DNA from: an uncultured Muribaculaceae bacterium
GTDB taxonomy: Bacteria; Bacteroidota; Bacteroidia; Bacteroidales; Muribaculaceae
Assembly (NCBI GenBank): GCA_910585275.1
Contig: CAJUCW010000019.1
Coordinates: 1-64,000 of the forward strand
DNA length: 64,000 bases
Direction: 5' to 3'
Each line of letters starts with the position of its first letter. Position 1 is the first letter of the stretch. Shown one piece after another: positions 1 through 8,407 of the stretch. Both the position numbers and the translations under genes were made by a program. The notes under the pieces are model-generated. The model saw only the letters and a program-made list of their open reading frames with translations. It was not told the DNA's origin and ran no database searches.

Positions 1-181
1 ACACGATCCATTTTAAGCTTGAATAATCAAGCCATTAACTGAATATCCCTAATTATAAGTCAAAAACACGTTAAACACACCATTGCAGGGATTATGACGT
101 TATTCTATTTGGGAATTAAGGAAGCGGGGCGCCGAGTCGTCTGCTGCTTGATTCTGTAGAAAATCGAAGAGTAAACAAAGA
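1..181. other. Leader region without a gene
   Basis: AT-rich stretch before the first gene. No ORF, tRNA fold or convincing TTTG/TAnnTTTG promoter is visible. The segment just before position 182 is probably the 5' leader of the DUF5686 gene. Confidence 0.4.
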
Positions 182-2749
182 ATGTCTTTAGGTAGGTTTT
201 CATTATTATCAATTAGGGTCTTCTTTTGGTCGGGCCTGGTTTTGTTGTGTGTCGCTGAATCCTACGGGGCCTCGGCGAGGCGATTGTCGGGGATTGTAAC
301 CGATTCCATTACAGGGGAAGAGTTGCCGTTCGCCAACATCATATCGTCTGCCAATCATCGAAAGAACATGGTGGCGGATGAGCGTGGAAGGTTCCTTATT
401 TCCCCATATAATGCTTCTGACGGATGGTCGGCTTCATATACCGGTTATAAACCTAAACCGATTGATTCCAATGGAAAGGACAGTGTAGTAGCCGTGCGTC
501 TTGTGCCGATGGAATGGAGTCTTGAAGAAGTGGTGATACGCCCCAAAAAGGAAAAATATTCCAAAAAGAATAACCCGGCGGTAGATTTCGTTAGAAAACT
601 CCGAGAAATGTCGCGTGCCAATGACCCCACACGCCAGCCTTATTACAGTTATGACAAGTATGAGAAAACGCTTCTTGCCCTCAATGATTTCAAAGGAGAT
701 TTCAATAACGGCTTTTTATCCGGGAAAGGAAAATTCTTTAAGAATTATGTTGACACGTCTTCATGGACCGGACAACGCATTCTTGACCTTATTATTAAGG
801 AAAAGAGTTCTACCGTATTGAACGGGAGTGACCCTGCCGTTAACAAAGAGGTGGTGAAGGGGTATCGCAGTGCGGGTCTCGACGAAGTCTTTAATCAGGA
901 AAACATGCAGCTTATCATGGAAGACGTGATAAGGGAGATTGATATTTATGGCAACGACATCGTTTTTCTTCAGAACCGCTTCGTGAGTCCGCTTTCCGCC
1001 ATAGGTCCCGATTTCTATAAGTATTATCTCACCGACACAGTGTATATCGGTGAAGATAAATGTATTGAACTGAGTTTTGTGCCCCATAACCCCGAATCGA
1101 TGGGTTTTAACGGTAAGATTTATGTGCCCGTAGGCGACAGCACCATGTTTGTCAAGAAAGTGACCATGAGGGTTCCGCAAGACATCAATCTTAATTATGT
1201 TGACAATATATTTGTGAACCAGACGTTTGAAAAAGACAGTCTTGGCAACCGGCATAAGACGTATGACGATGTGTGTCTTGAAATGCAGATAGCTCCCGGC
1301 ACTCCGCGCCTCTATGGCCGTAAAACCACGGCTTACGATAGATTCAGTTATAAGAAAAGGGACGACCTTTCGGATTATTATTCGAAACTCGGACGATATT
1401 TCGAATTCGACGAATCGAGGAAGCGGCAGTCCGATTTCTGGGATGCCGAGAGGATGGTGCCAATGACCGCTGCCGAGTCAAGGATGGGGGAGATGACAGC
1501 GGAGATGAGGAAAGTGCCGGTGCTTTATTGGGCTGAAAAAGCCATCGGCCTTATGGAGAGCGGATACGTGCGCACGGGCAACCCGAGCAAGGTTGACCTC
1601 GGCCCGGTCAATACCCTTTTGAGCGGAGGTTCGGTGGAGGGATTGAGGATAAGGCTCGGGGCCATGACCATGTCGCCCCTGAATCCGCATCTTTTTGCAA
1701 AGGGCTACGTGGCATACGGCACGAAAGACCGCAAGTGGAAATATCGCGCGGACCTCGAATATTCTTTCACCAAAAAGAAAAATCATTCATATGAGTGGCC
1801 TCGCCATGGCTTTTACGGATCGTATTCATACGATATAGACATGATAGGGCAGCACTATCTTTTCACGAGCCAAGATAATGTGTTCCTGTCGTTGAAAAGG
1901 AAAGAAAGCATCCTTGTCACCTACCGACGCCAGGCGAAAGCTGGATATATTCTGGAATTGCCCAATAATTTTTCTGTAGAGGCCGGATTTAACCATGAAA
2001 TCCAGGAGGCAACGAGATGGTTGCCGTTTACTTTTGCCGACGGCAGGAGCGACAACCGATATACTCAGGCATCGTTCAACATGACTCTCAGATGGGCTCC
2101 GGGCGAAAAATTCGTGCAAGGGCGCACTCAACGTCTCCCTATAAATATGGATGCATGGATATTCCAGTTCACCCATGAATTCGGGCCGAGAGGGATGATG
2201 GGTGCTGATTTTACATTAAACAGAAGCGAACTTTCAATCCAGAAACGTCTTTGGCTCTCTGCGTTCGGATATACCGACATCATCCTTAAGGCGGGAAAAA
2301 TCTGGAGCGGAGTGTATTACCCTGCGCTCATGTGGCCCAACGCCAACCTTTCATATACTATCCAGCCGGAAAGCTATTCTCTTATGAACGCTATGGAATT
2401 CGCCAACGACCAATATGCCTCGCTCGACTTCACTTATTTCGGCAATGGGATACTGTTTAACAGAATCCCGTTGCTGAAAAAACTGAAAATAAGGGAGGCA
2501 TTCACTTTCAAGGGGCTCATAGGCGGATTGAGCGACCGTAACAATCCGGAGAAAAACAGTTCTCTCTATAGATTCCCCGTGGATGCTCATCCGAGAATAA
2601 TGGGGAAGACACCCTATATGGAAATAGGGGCGGGCCTTGACAATATCCTGACGTTCCTGCGGGTGGATTACGTATGGAGGCTGACATATCGCGACACACC
2701 GGGTTGCGATAAGAGCGGAGTCAGGATATCTCTGCATTTTTCATTCTGA
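182..2749 (+). CDS. DUF5686 family outer-membrane protein with carboxypeptidase-regulatory-like domain
   Basis: The 855-residue product starts with a signal peptide (about residues 1-30, hydrophobic core then ESYGASA). A CarboxypepD_reg-like beta-sandwich follows (about 35-113; GIVTDSITGEELPFANI is the typical opening). The rest is the long DUF5686 region, rich in alternating aromatic and polar strands and ending in the aromatic SLHFSF, as outer-membrane beta-barrels do. The family is common in Bacteroidetes and resembles the barrel of TonB-dependent receptors, but it has no plug domain, and its substrate is not known. It stands alone: the neighbour downstream is convergent. Family assignment is firm; the function is unknown. 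Confidence 0.85.
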   Translation: MSLGRFSLLSIRVFFWSGLVLLCVAESYGASARRLSGIVTDSITGEELPFANIISSANHRKNMVADERGRFLISPYNASDGWSASYTGYKPKPIDSNGKDSVVAVRLVPMEWSLEEVVIRPKKEKYSKKNNPAVDFVRKLREMSRANDPTRQPYYSYDKYEKTLLALNDFKGDFNNGFLSGKGKFFKNYVDTSSWTGQRILDLIIKEKSSTVLNGSDPAVNKEVVKGYRSAGLDEVFNQENMQLIMEDVIREIDIYGNDIVFLQNRFVSPLSAIGPDFYKYYLTDTVYIGEDKCIELSFVPHNPESMGFNGKIYVPVGDSTMFVKKVTMRVPQDINLNYVDNIFVNQTFEKDSLGNRHKTYDDVCLEMQIAPGTPRLYGRKTTAYDRFSYKKRDDLSDYYSKLGRYFEFDESRKRQSDFWDAERMVPMTAAESRMGEMTAEMRKVPVLYWAEKAIGLMESGYVRTGNPSKVDLGPVNTLLSGGSVEGLRIRLGAMTMSPLNPHLFAKGYVAYGTKDRKWKYRADLEYSFTKKKNHSYEWPRHGFYGSYSYDIDMIGQHYLFTSQDNVFLSLKRKESILVTYRRQAKAGYILELPNNFSVEAGFNHEIQEATRWLPFTFADGRSDNRYTQASFNMTLRWAPGEKFVQGRTQRLPINMDAWIFQFTHEFGPRGMMGADFTLNRSELSIQKRLWLSAFGYTDIILKAGKIWSGVYYPALMWPNANLSYTIQPESYSLMNAMEFANDQYASLDFTYFGNGILFNRIPLLKKLKIREAFTFKGLIGGLSDRNNPEKNSSLYRFPVDAHPRIMGKTPYMEIGAGLDNILTFLRVDYVWRLTYRDTPGCDKSGVRISLHFSF

Positions 2750-2772
2750 GCACTTCGGAATGAGAGTAAACC

Positions 2773-3186
2773 CTATTCCCCGGCTATGGTGGCTACGATT
2801 TTCCTGGCTCCGCCGTAGTCTCTGAATTCACAGAGATATATGCCTTGCCATGTGCCGAGATTCAGTTTACCGCCGGTTATAGGAATGGTCAGCGAGTTGC
2901 CGATTATCGAGGCTTTGGCATGAGCGGGCATATCGTCGTCGCCTTCCATGGTGTGAAGGTAATATGGCTCCCGTTCCTTCACAAGCCTGTTGAAAATGCT
3001 TTTGAGGTCTGTCCTTACATCAGGGTCGGCGTTTTCATTTATGGTCAAAGCCGCAGATGTGTGTTTTATAAAAAGATTGAGCAGCCCCGTTTCCGGCAAA
3101 TCCGGAAGATGGGCCAGTATCTCGCGTGTCACTAAATGAAATCCGTTGGGTTTTGGATTAAGTTTGAATTCTATTTGTCGGAACAT
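2773..3186 (-). CDS. YjbQ family protein (UPF0047, secondary thiamine-phosphate synthase-like)
   Basis: A small cytoplasmic protein of about 137 residues. It has the family landmarks HTSAALTINENADPDV, HTMEGDDDMPAHAKAS and the C-terminal GTWQGIYLCEFR block. These carry the conserved His/Asp/Glu residues of the YjbQ pocket. The family has been reported to have weak thiamine-phosphate synthase activity, but its true role is uncertain. I chose the Met at 3186 (MFRQIEF) instead of the upstream Met at 3225, because homologues begin close to this point and the 13 extra residues (MLFLYLCIKLNFF) look like translated leader. It converges with the DUF5686 gene across only 23 bp. Confidence 0.85.
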   Translation of the reverse strand: MFRQIEFKLNPKPNGFHLVTREILAHLPDLPETGLLNLFIKHTSAALTINENADPDVRTDLKSIFNRLVKEREPYYLHTMEGDDDMPAHAKASIIGNSLTIPITGGKLNLGTWQGIYLCEFRDYGGARKIVATIAGE

Positions 3187-3205
3187 AAAAAAGTTTAGTT
3201 TGATA

Positions 3206-3213
3206 CAAAGATA
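3206..3213 (-). promoter_or_regulatory. Putative -7 element for the yjbQ-like gene
   Basis: The plus strand reads CAAAGATA, so the minus strand carries TATCTTTG, a perfect Bacteroidetes TAnnTTTG -7 box about 20 bp upstream of the chosen ATG. No good TTTG lies at the -33 distance, so this is tentative. Confidence 0.4.
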
Positions 3214-3287
3214 TAAAAAAAGCATGATTTCGGAACTATTTGGATTGAGATGCGTCTAATGAAGTGAAATTAATAAAAATATTGTGA

Positions 3288-3304
3288 GTGTCGGCTTCCG
3301 ACAC
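3288..3304. other. Short GC hairpin between divergent genes
   Basis: Perfect 7-bp inverted repeat GTGTCGG/CCGACAC around a CTT loop, upstream of the sigma-factor gene. No T-tract follows. It may be an operator or a 5' leader hairpin. Confidence 0.3.
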
Positions 3305-3442
3305 GTTTAACTAAAGATGAATTCCATTTCGATATCTTTACCATATTGTAGGCCGGTCTTTCCCCGCCTCCGGGAATTGATAGACGTGTTGTTTTCAATG
3401 ATGTTGGTCGGAGAAAACGTCGAAACCGACGGATTCAGGACG

Positions 3443-3922
3443 ATGACATACGAACGAATTATTGAGGAACATAGGGGGTTGATAACCAAGATTTGTTACT
3501 ATTATTCGTCGTCGGTGCAGGAATATGAAGACCTTATGCAAGACACTTGTATAAATATATGGCGTGGACTGGATACTTTCCGCACCGAGTCGAGGCAGTC
3601 AACCTGGATTTACCGTATCTGCCTCAACACATGCATTTCAAGCTGGAGAAAGAATTCCCGGCATAAGAACGCACTTACGCTCGACTCCATTGTCGAGCCG
3701 TCGGAATGCGACGGTGTGGTCAAAGAGGAGATGGAAACGCTTCATTTTCTGATTTCGTTATTGTCACCCGAGGAGAAAGCCTTGATAATGTTATGGCTTG
3801 ACGAAAAAAGTTACGACGAAATTTCCGATATCACCGGTTTCAACCGCAACACTGTGGCAACGAAACTCCGACGCATAAAAGAGAAACTTGCCGCCCATGC
3901 GAAAAAATATGAACTTGATTAA
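3443..3922 (+). CDS. ECF-type RNA polymerase sigma factor
   Basis: Cytoplasmic sigma-70-family protein of about 159 residues. Region 2 is recognisable in EYEDLMQDTCINIWRGL and in the -10 recognition segment STWIYRICLNTCISSWRK. Region 4 carries the helix-turn-helix YDEISDITGFNRNTVATKLRRIKEKL. The open frame extends back to 3317, but the first 42 residues do not look like sigma region 2. MTYERIIEEHRGL at 3443 is the usual start for this group. The next gene, 22 bp downstream, encodes a multi-pass membrane protein and is probably co-transcribed, perhaps as its regulatory partner. The target regulon is not visible from the sequence. Confidence 0.85.
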   Translation: MTYERIIEEHRGLITKICYYYSSSVQEYEDLMQDTCINIWRGLDTFRTESRQSTWIYRICLNTCISSWRKNSRHKNALTLDSIVEPSECDGVVKEEMETLHFLISLLSPEEKALIMLWLDEKSYDEISDITGFNRNTVATKLRRIKEKLAAHAKKYELD

Positions 3923-3944
3923 CCGTATATAAATTTGAATCGAT

Positions 3945-4517
3945 ATGACACCCGAAGATATGAAAAAGGCATGGCGTAACAGTGCCGGAAAGATTCGTCT
4001 GACAGGCTCCGACAATATTGACAGGATGTCGGGACTCTCTGTCTTCAGCAAGCAGACATCTCTTCAAAGGCTATCGAGAAACTATATGCGCTTTTCGAGG
4101 TTAAGCCTTTTTATGTGTTTTTTTTCCTTGGTGTTTATACACTTTGATATTTTTCCACCTGTGGGTAGGGTTTTGCTCACTGTTTTGTTGTGCATATATT
4201 TTGCCATGGCGTCGGTGATGGATTATTGGCTTTACGTGAAGACATCGTCGATCGATGTTTTTACGATGAGGGTTGGAGAAGTGGCGGCGATTGCGCGTAG
4301 GTGCCGCCGCCGTCATCATCAGTTTATGTTGGCGCTCCTTCCGTTTGCCATGGTTATTTTCGGCATAATCGTGTATTTCCCTTTTAAAGAGGGCGATTCC
4401 GTATGGGTCGGAGCCGTGGTTGGCGGTGTGTGCGGAGGGGCTATCGGCCTTCGGAAATATATGCAGATGATGCGCGACTATCGCCGTCTTTCGGAAGAAG
4501 AATTAGAGAAAGAATAA
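3945..4517 (+). CDS. Multi-pass membrane protein, partner of the upstream sigma factor
   Basis: The 190-residue protein has a soluble N-terminus (about 1-48), a pair of membrane helices near residues 50-95 and a second pair near 125-165. A basic arginine/histidine-rich segment (ARRCRRRHHQ) lies between the pairs and a charged tail closes the protein. It matches no family I can name. The N-terminal region MTPEDMKKAW...GSDNIDRM is reminiscent of small proteins often encoded after ECF sigma genes in Bacteroidales. The 22-bp gap to the sigma gene suggests one transcript. An anti-sigma-like or sensor role is inference from position only. Confidence 0.7.
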   Translation: MTPEDMKKAWRNSAGKIRLTGSDNIDRMSGLSVFSKQTSLQRLSRNYMRFSRLSLFMCFFSLVFIHFDIFPPVGRVLLTVLLCIYFAMASVMDYWLYVKTSSIDVFTMRVGEVAAIARRCRRRHHQFMLALLPFAMVIFGIIVYFPFKEGDSVWVGAVVGGVCGGAIGLRKYMQMMRDYRRLSEEELEKE

Positions 4518-4561
4518 TAATTGATTTAAAATGCGTTATAAGCAATGTGTGGCAAATAAAG

Positions 4562-4585
4562 CAGGCCGGCGATTGGACCGGCCTG
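4562..4585 (-). terminator. Hairpin terminator after the minus-strand sigma factor
   Basis: Perfect 8-bp stem CAGGCCGG/CCGGCCTG with an 8-nt loop. On the minus strand it is followed by the T-rich GCTTTATTT, so it reads as an intrinsic terminator for the gene at 4634-5140. It may also stop the convergent plus-strand transcript. Confidence 0.6.
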
Positions 4586-4633
4586 TAGGAATTTAAAATT
4601 ATAATCAGAATTAATCAGTTAAGCTTATATCTT

Positions 4634-5140
4634 TCATTGATAATCTTTCAACTGTTCGCGCAGACGCTTGCGGGCGAAGAAGATGCGGCTTTTAATTGTG
4701 CCAAGAGGCAGATTCATCTTTTCGGCAATTTCGTTGTATTTATATCCTGCAACATACATGTTGAAAGGTATTCTATATTCATCTGTAAAGCTTTCAAGAA
4801 CGGATGATATTTCTTTTACCGCTACGGAGCCTTCCGGAGTGGAAAGACCGGATTCCTGGGAAATGTTGAGATGATAAAGGTCTTCAGTCTGGTCAATAAC
4901 TGTGGCTTTCCTTACGGTCTGGCGATAGTTATTGATAAAGATATTACGCATTATTGTAAATATCCAACCTTTAAAATTGACGTTGTCAACATATTTCTCT
5001 TCGTTGTCAAGAGCCTTAAGGGTGGTGTCTTGAAGCAGGTCGCGGGCTTCTTCTTTATTTGTGGTTAACTGATAGGCAAAACTCAGAAGATTGCCCTGAA
5101 GGCCTAAAAGCCGTTGTTTGAAAGTTTCGTTAGATTTCAT
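4634..5140 (-). CDS. ECF-type RNA polymerase sigma factor
   Basis: 168-residue sigma factor. Region 2 is seen as YQLTTNKEEARDLLQDTTLKAL with the -10 recognition helix NFKGWIFTIMRNIFINNYR. Region 4 is seen as PFNMYVAGYKYNEIAEKMNLPLGTIKSRIFFARKRL. It belongs to the broadly conserved RpoE-like ECF group of Bacteroidetes, some members of which handle oxidative or envelope stress; which stress applies here cannot be read from the sequence. It is monocistronic, flanked by a terminator hairpin and a 162-bp divergent intergenic region, and has no adjacent anti-sigma gene on its strand. Confidence 0.85.
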   Translation of the reverse strand: MKSNETFKQRLLGLQGNLLSFAYQLTTNKEEARDLLQDTTLKALDNEEKYVDNVNFKGWIFTIMRNIFINNYRQTVRKATVIDQTEDLYHLNISQESGLSTPEGSVAVKEISSVLESFTDEYRIPFNMYVAGYKYNEIAEKMNLPLGTIKSRIFFARKRLREQLKDYQ

Positions 5141-5302
5141 GTTGTTTTAATTTTAATTACATGGATATAACATCATGGGTGTGGAAAAAGTTCCGCACGA
5201 TTCACATTTTTTCTGAAATTTTAATTTAATTTGCAATGAAGGTGCAACCGTTTTCGAGAAATCGCGTCAAAGGGGAGAAAAATAATTAAAACATAACGTA
5301 CA

Positions 5303-6124
5303 ATGAAAAAATCCACATTGACTATCGCAGGTGTAATGATGTTTTCGTCGCTCACATCCTGTTCGACATTCGACCTCGAACCTGCCGGCTGGCAGAAAGA
5401 AAATTTTAAACGAGAGGTTCGTCATGCCATGAAAAATGCGGTCAACGCTCCTGGAATCGACAATGGCTCCACGTTGATTGTAAGCTTGGAAGGCGATACA
5501 ATTCTGGCTCCGTGCGATTCTTTGATGGCGGCTAATCCTTCCCGCACTGTTTATGTGGAAGTCATTTCTCCCGATTATCCCAAGGGGAGATTGACGGAGC
5601 GCAAGATCGAGATGCTTATGGTGGCTGGTTTGGTCGGTGTTGTGGTGTTGGCTGTTCTGCTTGTTTTGCTTGGTGTGTTTATCACTATCTGGCGCCGACA
5701 GGCGGCACGAAATTCTATTTTGGAAGAGGCCGTAGCTAAAGGATATCAACTCCCCGAGTCTTATTTCACGGGAAGTCCTTCACAACCGACTATCAATTAT
5801 ATGGTGGTAAAAGACGGGCAGACTGTAAAGGTTGAAAAAGGAAACGACGAGGGTGTATCTGATTCGGGATTGCCTCCTAAATACGTTCAAGACAGTGAAC
5901 ATGATTCCGATTTCCGTAACACGGTCAACAATATTTGCAAAGTAGGTTCGGCAGAAAGACTCCGCCAATTCCGAAACGGCTTTGTTATTGCCGGAATAGG
6001 TTTGATGGTTTTCATTGGTTTTTGTGTTGGAGGTGCCGAACCTGTCGGGATTGTCGCGGGAGGTACGCTTATAGTAATAGGCCTCTCTAAAATAATCACC
6101 GTGTTCATTTCGAAACGTCTTTAA
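5303..6124 (+). CDS. Lipoprotein-like membrane protein with DUF6249-type segment
   Basis: The 273-residue product opens with a lipoprotein signal peptide (MMFSSLTSC lipobox, Cys near residue 20). A short extracytoplasmic region contains EGDTILAPCDSL. A strong membrane helix follows near residues 108-130 and ends in IWRRQ, then a cytoplasmic linker. Two more helices lie near residues 225-270. The arrangement TM-IWRRQAARNSILEEAVAKGYQLPESYF resembles the DUF6249 region found beside Bacteroidetes sigma factors. The ECF gene begins 14 bp downstream, so the two are likely co-transcribed. It may act as an envelope-side regulator of that sigma factor; this is inference from context. Confidence 0.65.
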   Translation: MKKSTLTIAGVMMFSSLTSCSTFDLEPAGWQKENFKREVRHAMKNAVNAPGIDNGSTLIVSLEGDTILAPCDSLMAANPSRTVYVEVISPDYPKGRLTERKIEMLMVAGLVGVVVLAVLLVLLGVFITIWRRQAARNSILEEAVAKGYQLPESYFTGSPSQPTINYMVVKDGQTVKVEKGNDEGVSDSGLPPKYVQDSEHDSDFRNTVNNICKVGSAERLRQFRNGFVIAGIGLMVFIGFCVGGAEPVGIVAGGTLIVIGLSKIITVFISKRL

Positions 6125-6138
6125 AGCTTGGTTTTGAG

Positions 6139-6687
6139 ATGCTGACCAGATTGCAGGAAATTGCACTTATCGCACGCTGCGTGGCGGGAGACGACCGCAA
6201 TGCGTTCGGAAGCCTTGTCGAGGCATATGTCGATGACATCCGGCGTATGCTCGACAGGCTTACGGGAGGCGATGTGGCGCTGGTCGATGACTTGACACAG
6301 GAAACTTTTGTGAAAGCATATCTCTCTTTAAGGTCGTTTAAAGGCGTGGCGCGTTTTCGGACTTGGCTTTTTCGAATCGCATATAATGAATTTATAACCC
6401 ATGTCAGAAAAAATACACATTTCGTGGCTTTTGACGACACAATTCACGATACCGCCTATGACGATTCCGAGCCGGATGGTCCGTCGGTAGATGCAGTAAC
6501 GGTAGAAGAGGCTATCGGGCGGCTTTCGCCGGCTTTAAAGGCGATTGTGCAATTGTATTATTACGAAAACTTTTCTGTATCCCATATAAGTGAAATCATG
6601 CAGATGCCTTCGGGCACTGTGAAATCAAATCTTCACCGGGCAAGGGTCAGGCTGGCACGTTTGCTTGAAAATAAAAAAGATTATTGA
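6139..6687 (+). CDS. ECF-type RNA polymerase sigma factor
   Basis: 182-residue sigma factor. Region 2 includes DDLTQETFVKAYLSLRSF and the -10 recognition helix VARFRTWLFRIAYNEFITHVRK. Region 4 includes AIVQLYYYENFSVSHISEIMQMPSGTVKSNLHRARVRL as the helix-turn-helix. It sits between the DUF6249-like gene (14 bp upstream) and a small membrane protein (start 2 bp after its stop), forming a three-gene unit. This is the third ECF sigma gene within 3.3 kb. Nothing in the sequence shows its target promoters. Confidence 0.87.
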   Translation: MLTRLQEIALIARCVAGDDRNAFGSLVEAYVDDIRRMLDRLTGGDVALVDDLTQETFVKAYLSLRSFKGVARFRTWLFRIAYNEFITHVRKNTHFVAFDDTIHDTAYDDSEPDGPSVDAVTVEEAIGRLSPALKAIVQLYYYENFSVSHISEIMQMPSGTVKSNLHRARVRLARLLENKKDY

Positions 6688-6689
6688 GC

Positions 6690-7025
6690 ATGAAAAATAA
6701 TGATAAAATATCTGAAAGGGTACTCGACGAGCGCATCCGCCGTATGGTGGTGGATGATGCAAAAGAGCCTTCGCGCAATCCGTGGATGGTAAAAAAAGTT
6801 CTTAACAGGCTTCCACCTCACAATCGTCCTGTTTTCGGTATTGTAGAGATTATCGGGATGCTGTCGGTTGTGATAGCGTTAGGCGTGACTGTAAAAAACG
6901 AGATGGTGAAGCTGGAGGCATGGAACGGCGAAGCGGAATTCGATTTTTCCATTCTTGCGGTTTGTCTTTTGTCGGCACTGGCAGTGGTTTTTTATGCCGC
7001 ATTCACTATGCTTAGGAAATGCTGA
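6690..7025 (+). CDS. Small two-helix membrane protein, probable anti-sigma partner
   Basis: About 111 residues. The N-terminal cytoplasmic part (MKNNDKISERVLDERIRRM...NPWMVKKVLNRLP) is followed by two membrane helices near residues 50-65 and 83-105. I start at the ATG at 6690, 2 bp past the sigma stop, and not at the overlapping TTG at 6684. The N-terminal segment with NPWxxKxVLNRLP followed by TM helices is typical of the small proteins that trail ECF sigma genes in Bacteroidales, where an anti-sigma role is presumed. No zinc-binding HxxxCxxC motif is present. Function is inferred from position. Confidence 0.7.
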   Translation: MKNNDKISERVLDERIRRMVVDDAKEPSRNPWMVKKVLNRLPPHNRPVFGIVEIIGMLSVVIALGVTVKNEMVKLEAWNGEAEFDFSILAVCLLSALAVVFYAAFTMLRKC

Positions 7026-7086
7026 TTTTTGTCTTTACGGTCGTTTTTCGCGAGTTTTGGGTTGATATTGCGGTCGGGATGAAATT

Positions 7087-7118
7087 TTCTTCGTAATTTT
7101 GCATAAAACTACGAAGAA
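7087..7118 (+). promoter_or_regulatory. Palindrome and -7 box upstream of the RNA helicase
   Basis: TTCTTCGTA (7087-7095) and TACGAAGAA (7110-7118) form a perfect 9-bp inverted repeat around 14 bp. A TAATTTTG -7 box (7094-7101) overlaps its left arm, and its right arm ends 2 bp before the helicase ATG, over the ribosome-binding region. Because the left arm overlaps the promoter, an operator is more likely than an RNA hairpin. The TTG at 7068-7070 is 23 bp from the -7 box, slightly long for a -33. Confidence 0.4.
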
Positions 7119-7120
7119 AG

Positions 7121-8407
7121 ATGAAATTTGACGAAATCCTGACAAATGACGATTTGCTTGATGCATTATATGATATGCATTTCGATGAATGCACCCCTAT
7201 TCAAGAACTTGCGATTCCCCCCGTGCTTGAAGGGCGCGACCTTCTTGCAGTGGCGCAGACCGGCACGGGAAAGACCGCGGCATATCTTCTCCCTGTTATC
7301 GAACGCCTGGTCAACGATAATTATCCGCAAGACAACGTGAACTGTGTGGTGATGGCCCCTACCCGGGAACTCGCACAGCAGATTGACCGCCAGATGCAGG
7401 GTTTTTCTTATTTCATGCCTGTGAGCAGCATGGCGATATATGGAGGCACCGATGGCCAGACTTATGAACAGCAACGTAAGGGTCTGAAAATGGGTGCCGA
7501 CGTGGTAATCGCCACCCCCGGACGCCTCCTTGCCCATCTCAGTATGGGGTACGTGGATTTGTCGAAGGTTTCATTCTTTATTCTCGATGAAGCAGACCGT
7601 ATGCTCGACATGGGTTTCATCGACGACATCATGCAGATTGCCGGCCATCTTCCGAAGGATCGACAAACTCTTCTTTTCTCCGCTACCATGCCTCCGAAAA
7701 TCCAAATGCTTGCGAAGAATATATTGAATCATCCCGTCGAAGTGAAAATAGCGGTTTCAAAGCCAGCTGAAAAAATTAAACAGGGGGCATTTGTCTGCTA
7801 TGAATCGCAGAAGCTTCCCATTATTGAAAGAATGTTTAAGGAGACACCTCCAAACAGGGTGATTGTTTTCTCATCTTCAAAACAGAAAGTCAAGGATCTG
7901 GCACGCTCACTCAAGAAATCCAAGATAAAGGTGGCGGAAATGCATTCCGACCTCGACCAGAACGAAAGGGAAGAGGTTATGCTCGATTTCAAGGCAGGCC
8001 GAATAAATGTCGTGGTGGCAACCGATATTATATCCAGAGGTATCGACATTGACAATATCGAAACGGTGATTAACTACGATGTGCCTCATGAGGCTGAAGA
8101 TTACGTCCACCGTATCGGACGCACAGCGCGTGCAGACCGTGAAGGACGCGCCTACACGTTTATCAGCGACAAGGAGAGGGGTAAATTTAAAGTGATAGAA
8201 AAACTTCTTGAAAAAGAGGTTGAAAAGTTGCCGGTGCCGGAAGAACTTGGAGCCGTCCCCTCTTACGGAGGTCGTGAAAGCCACAAGACGGATAAGCAGT
8301 GGAAGGGGAGACGCAACGGCAGATGCCGCGGCAGAGGAAAAGGCACCTCAAAAAATGGAGCCAAGGGTAGAGGAAAGAACTCCGGACACAAGGATGCTAA
8401 CGCTTGA
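7121..8407 (+). CDS. DEAD-box ATP-dependent RNA helicase (RhlE-like)
   Basis: 428-residue cytoplasmic helicase with all core motifs in order. These are the Q motif (CTPIQELAIPP, about residue 23), motif I AQTGTGKT (about 45), Ia PTRELAQQ, II DEAD (about 155), III SAT, IV-V VVATDIISRGID and VI HRIGRTAR. After the two RecA-like domains there is a basic, glycine-rich tail (about 385-428, RRNGRCRGRGKGTS) of the RNA-tethering kind. Such enzymes remodel RNA in ribosome assembly, RNA decay and cold adaptation. The gene has its own upstream palindrome and overlaps the convergent lipoprotein gene by 11 bp at the 3' end, with no terminator between them. Confidence 0.93.
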   Translation: MKFDEILTNDDLLDALYDMHFDECTPIQELAIPPVLEGRDLLAVAQTGTGKTAAYLLPVIERLVNDNYPQDNVNCVVMAPTRELAQQIDRQMQGFSYFMPVSSMAIYGGTDGQTYEQQRKGLKMGADVVIATPGRLLAHLSMGYVDLSKVSFFILDEADRMLDMGFIDDIMQIAGHLPKDRQTLLFSATMPPKIQMLAKNILNHPVEVKIAVSKPAEKIKQGAFVCYESQKLPIIERMFKETPPNRVIVFSSSKQKVKDLARSLKKSKIKVAEMHSDLDQNEREEVMLDFKAGRINVVVATDIISRGIDIDNIETVINYDVPHEAEDYVHRIGRTARADREGRAYTFISDKERGKFKVIEKLLEKEVEKLPVPEELGAVPSYGGRESHKTDKQWKGRRNGRCRGRGKGTSKNGAKGRGKNSGHKDANA

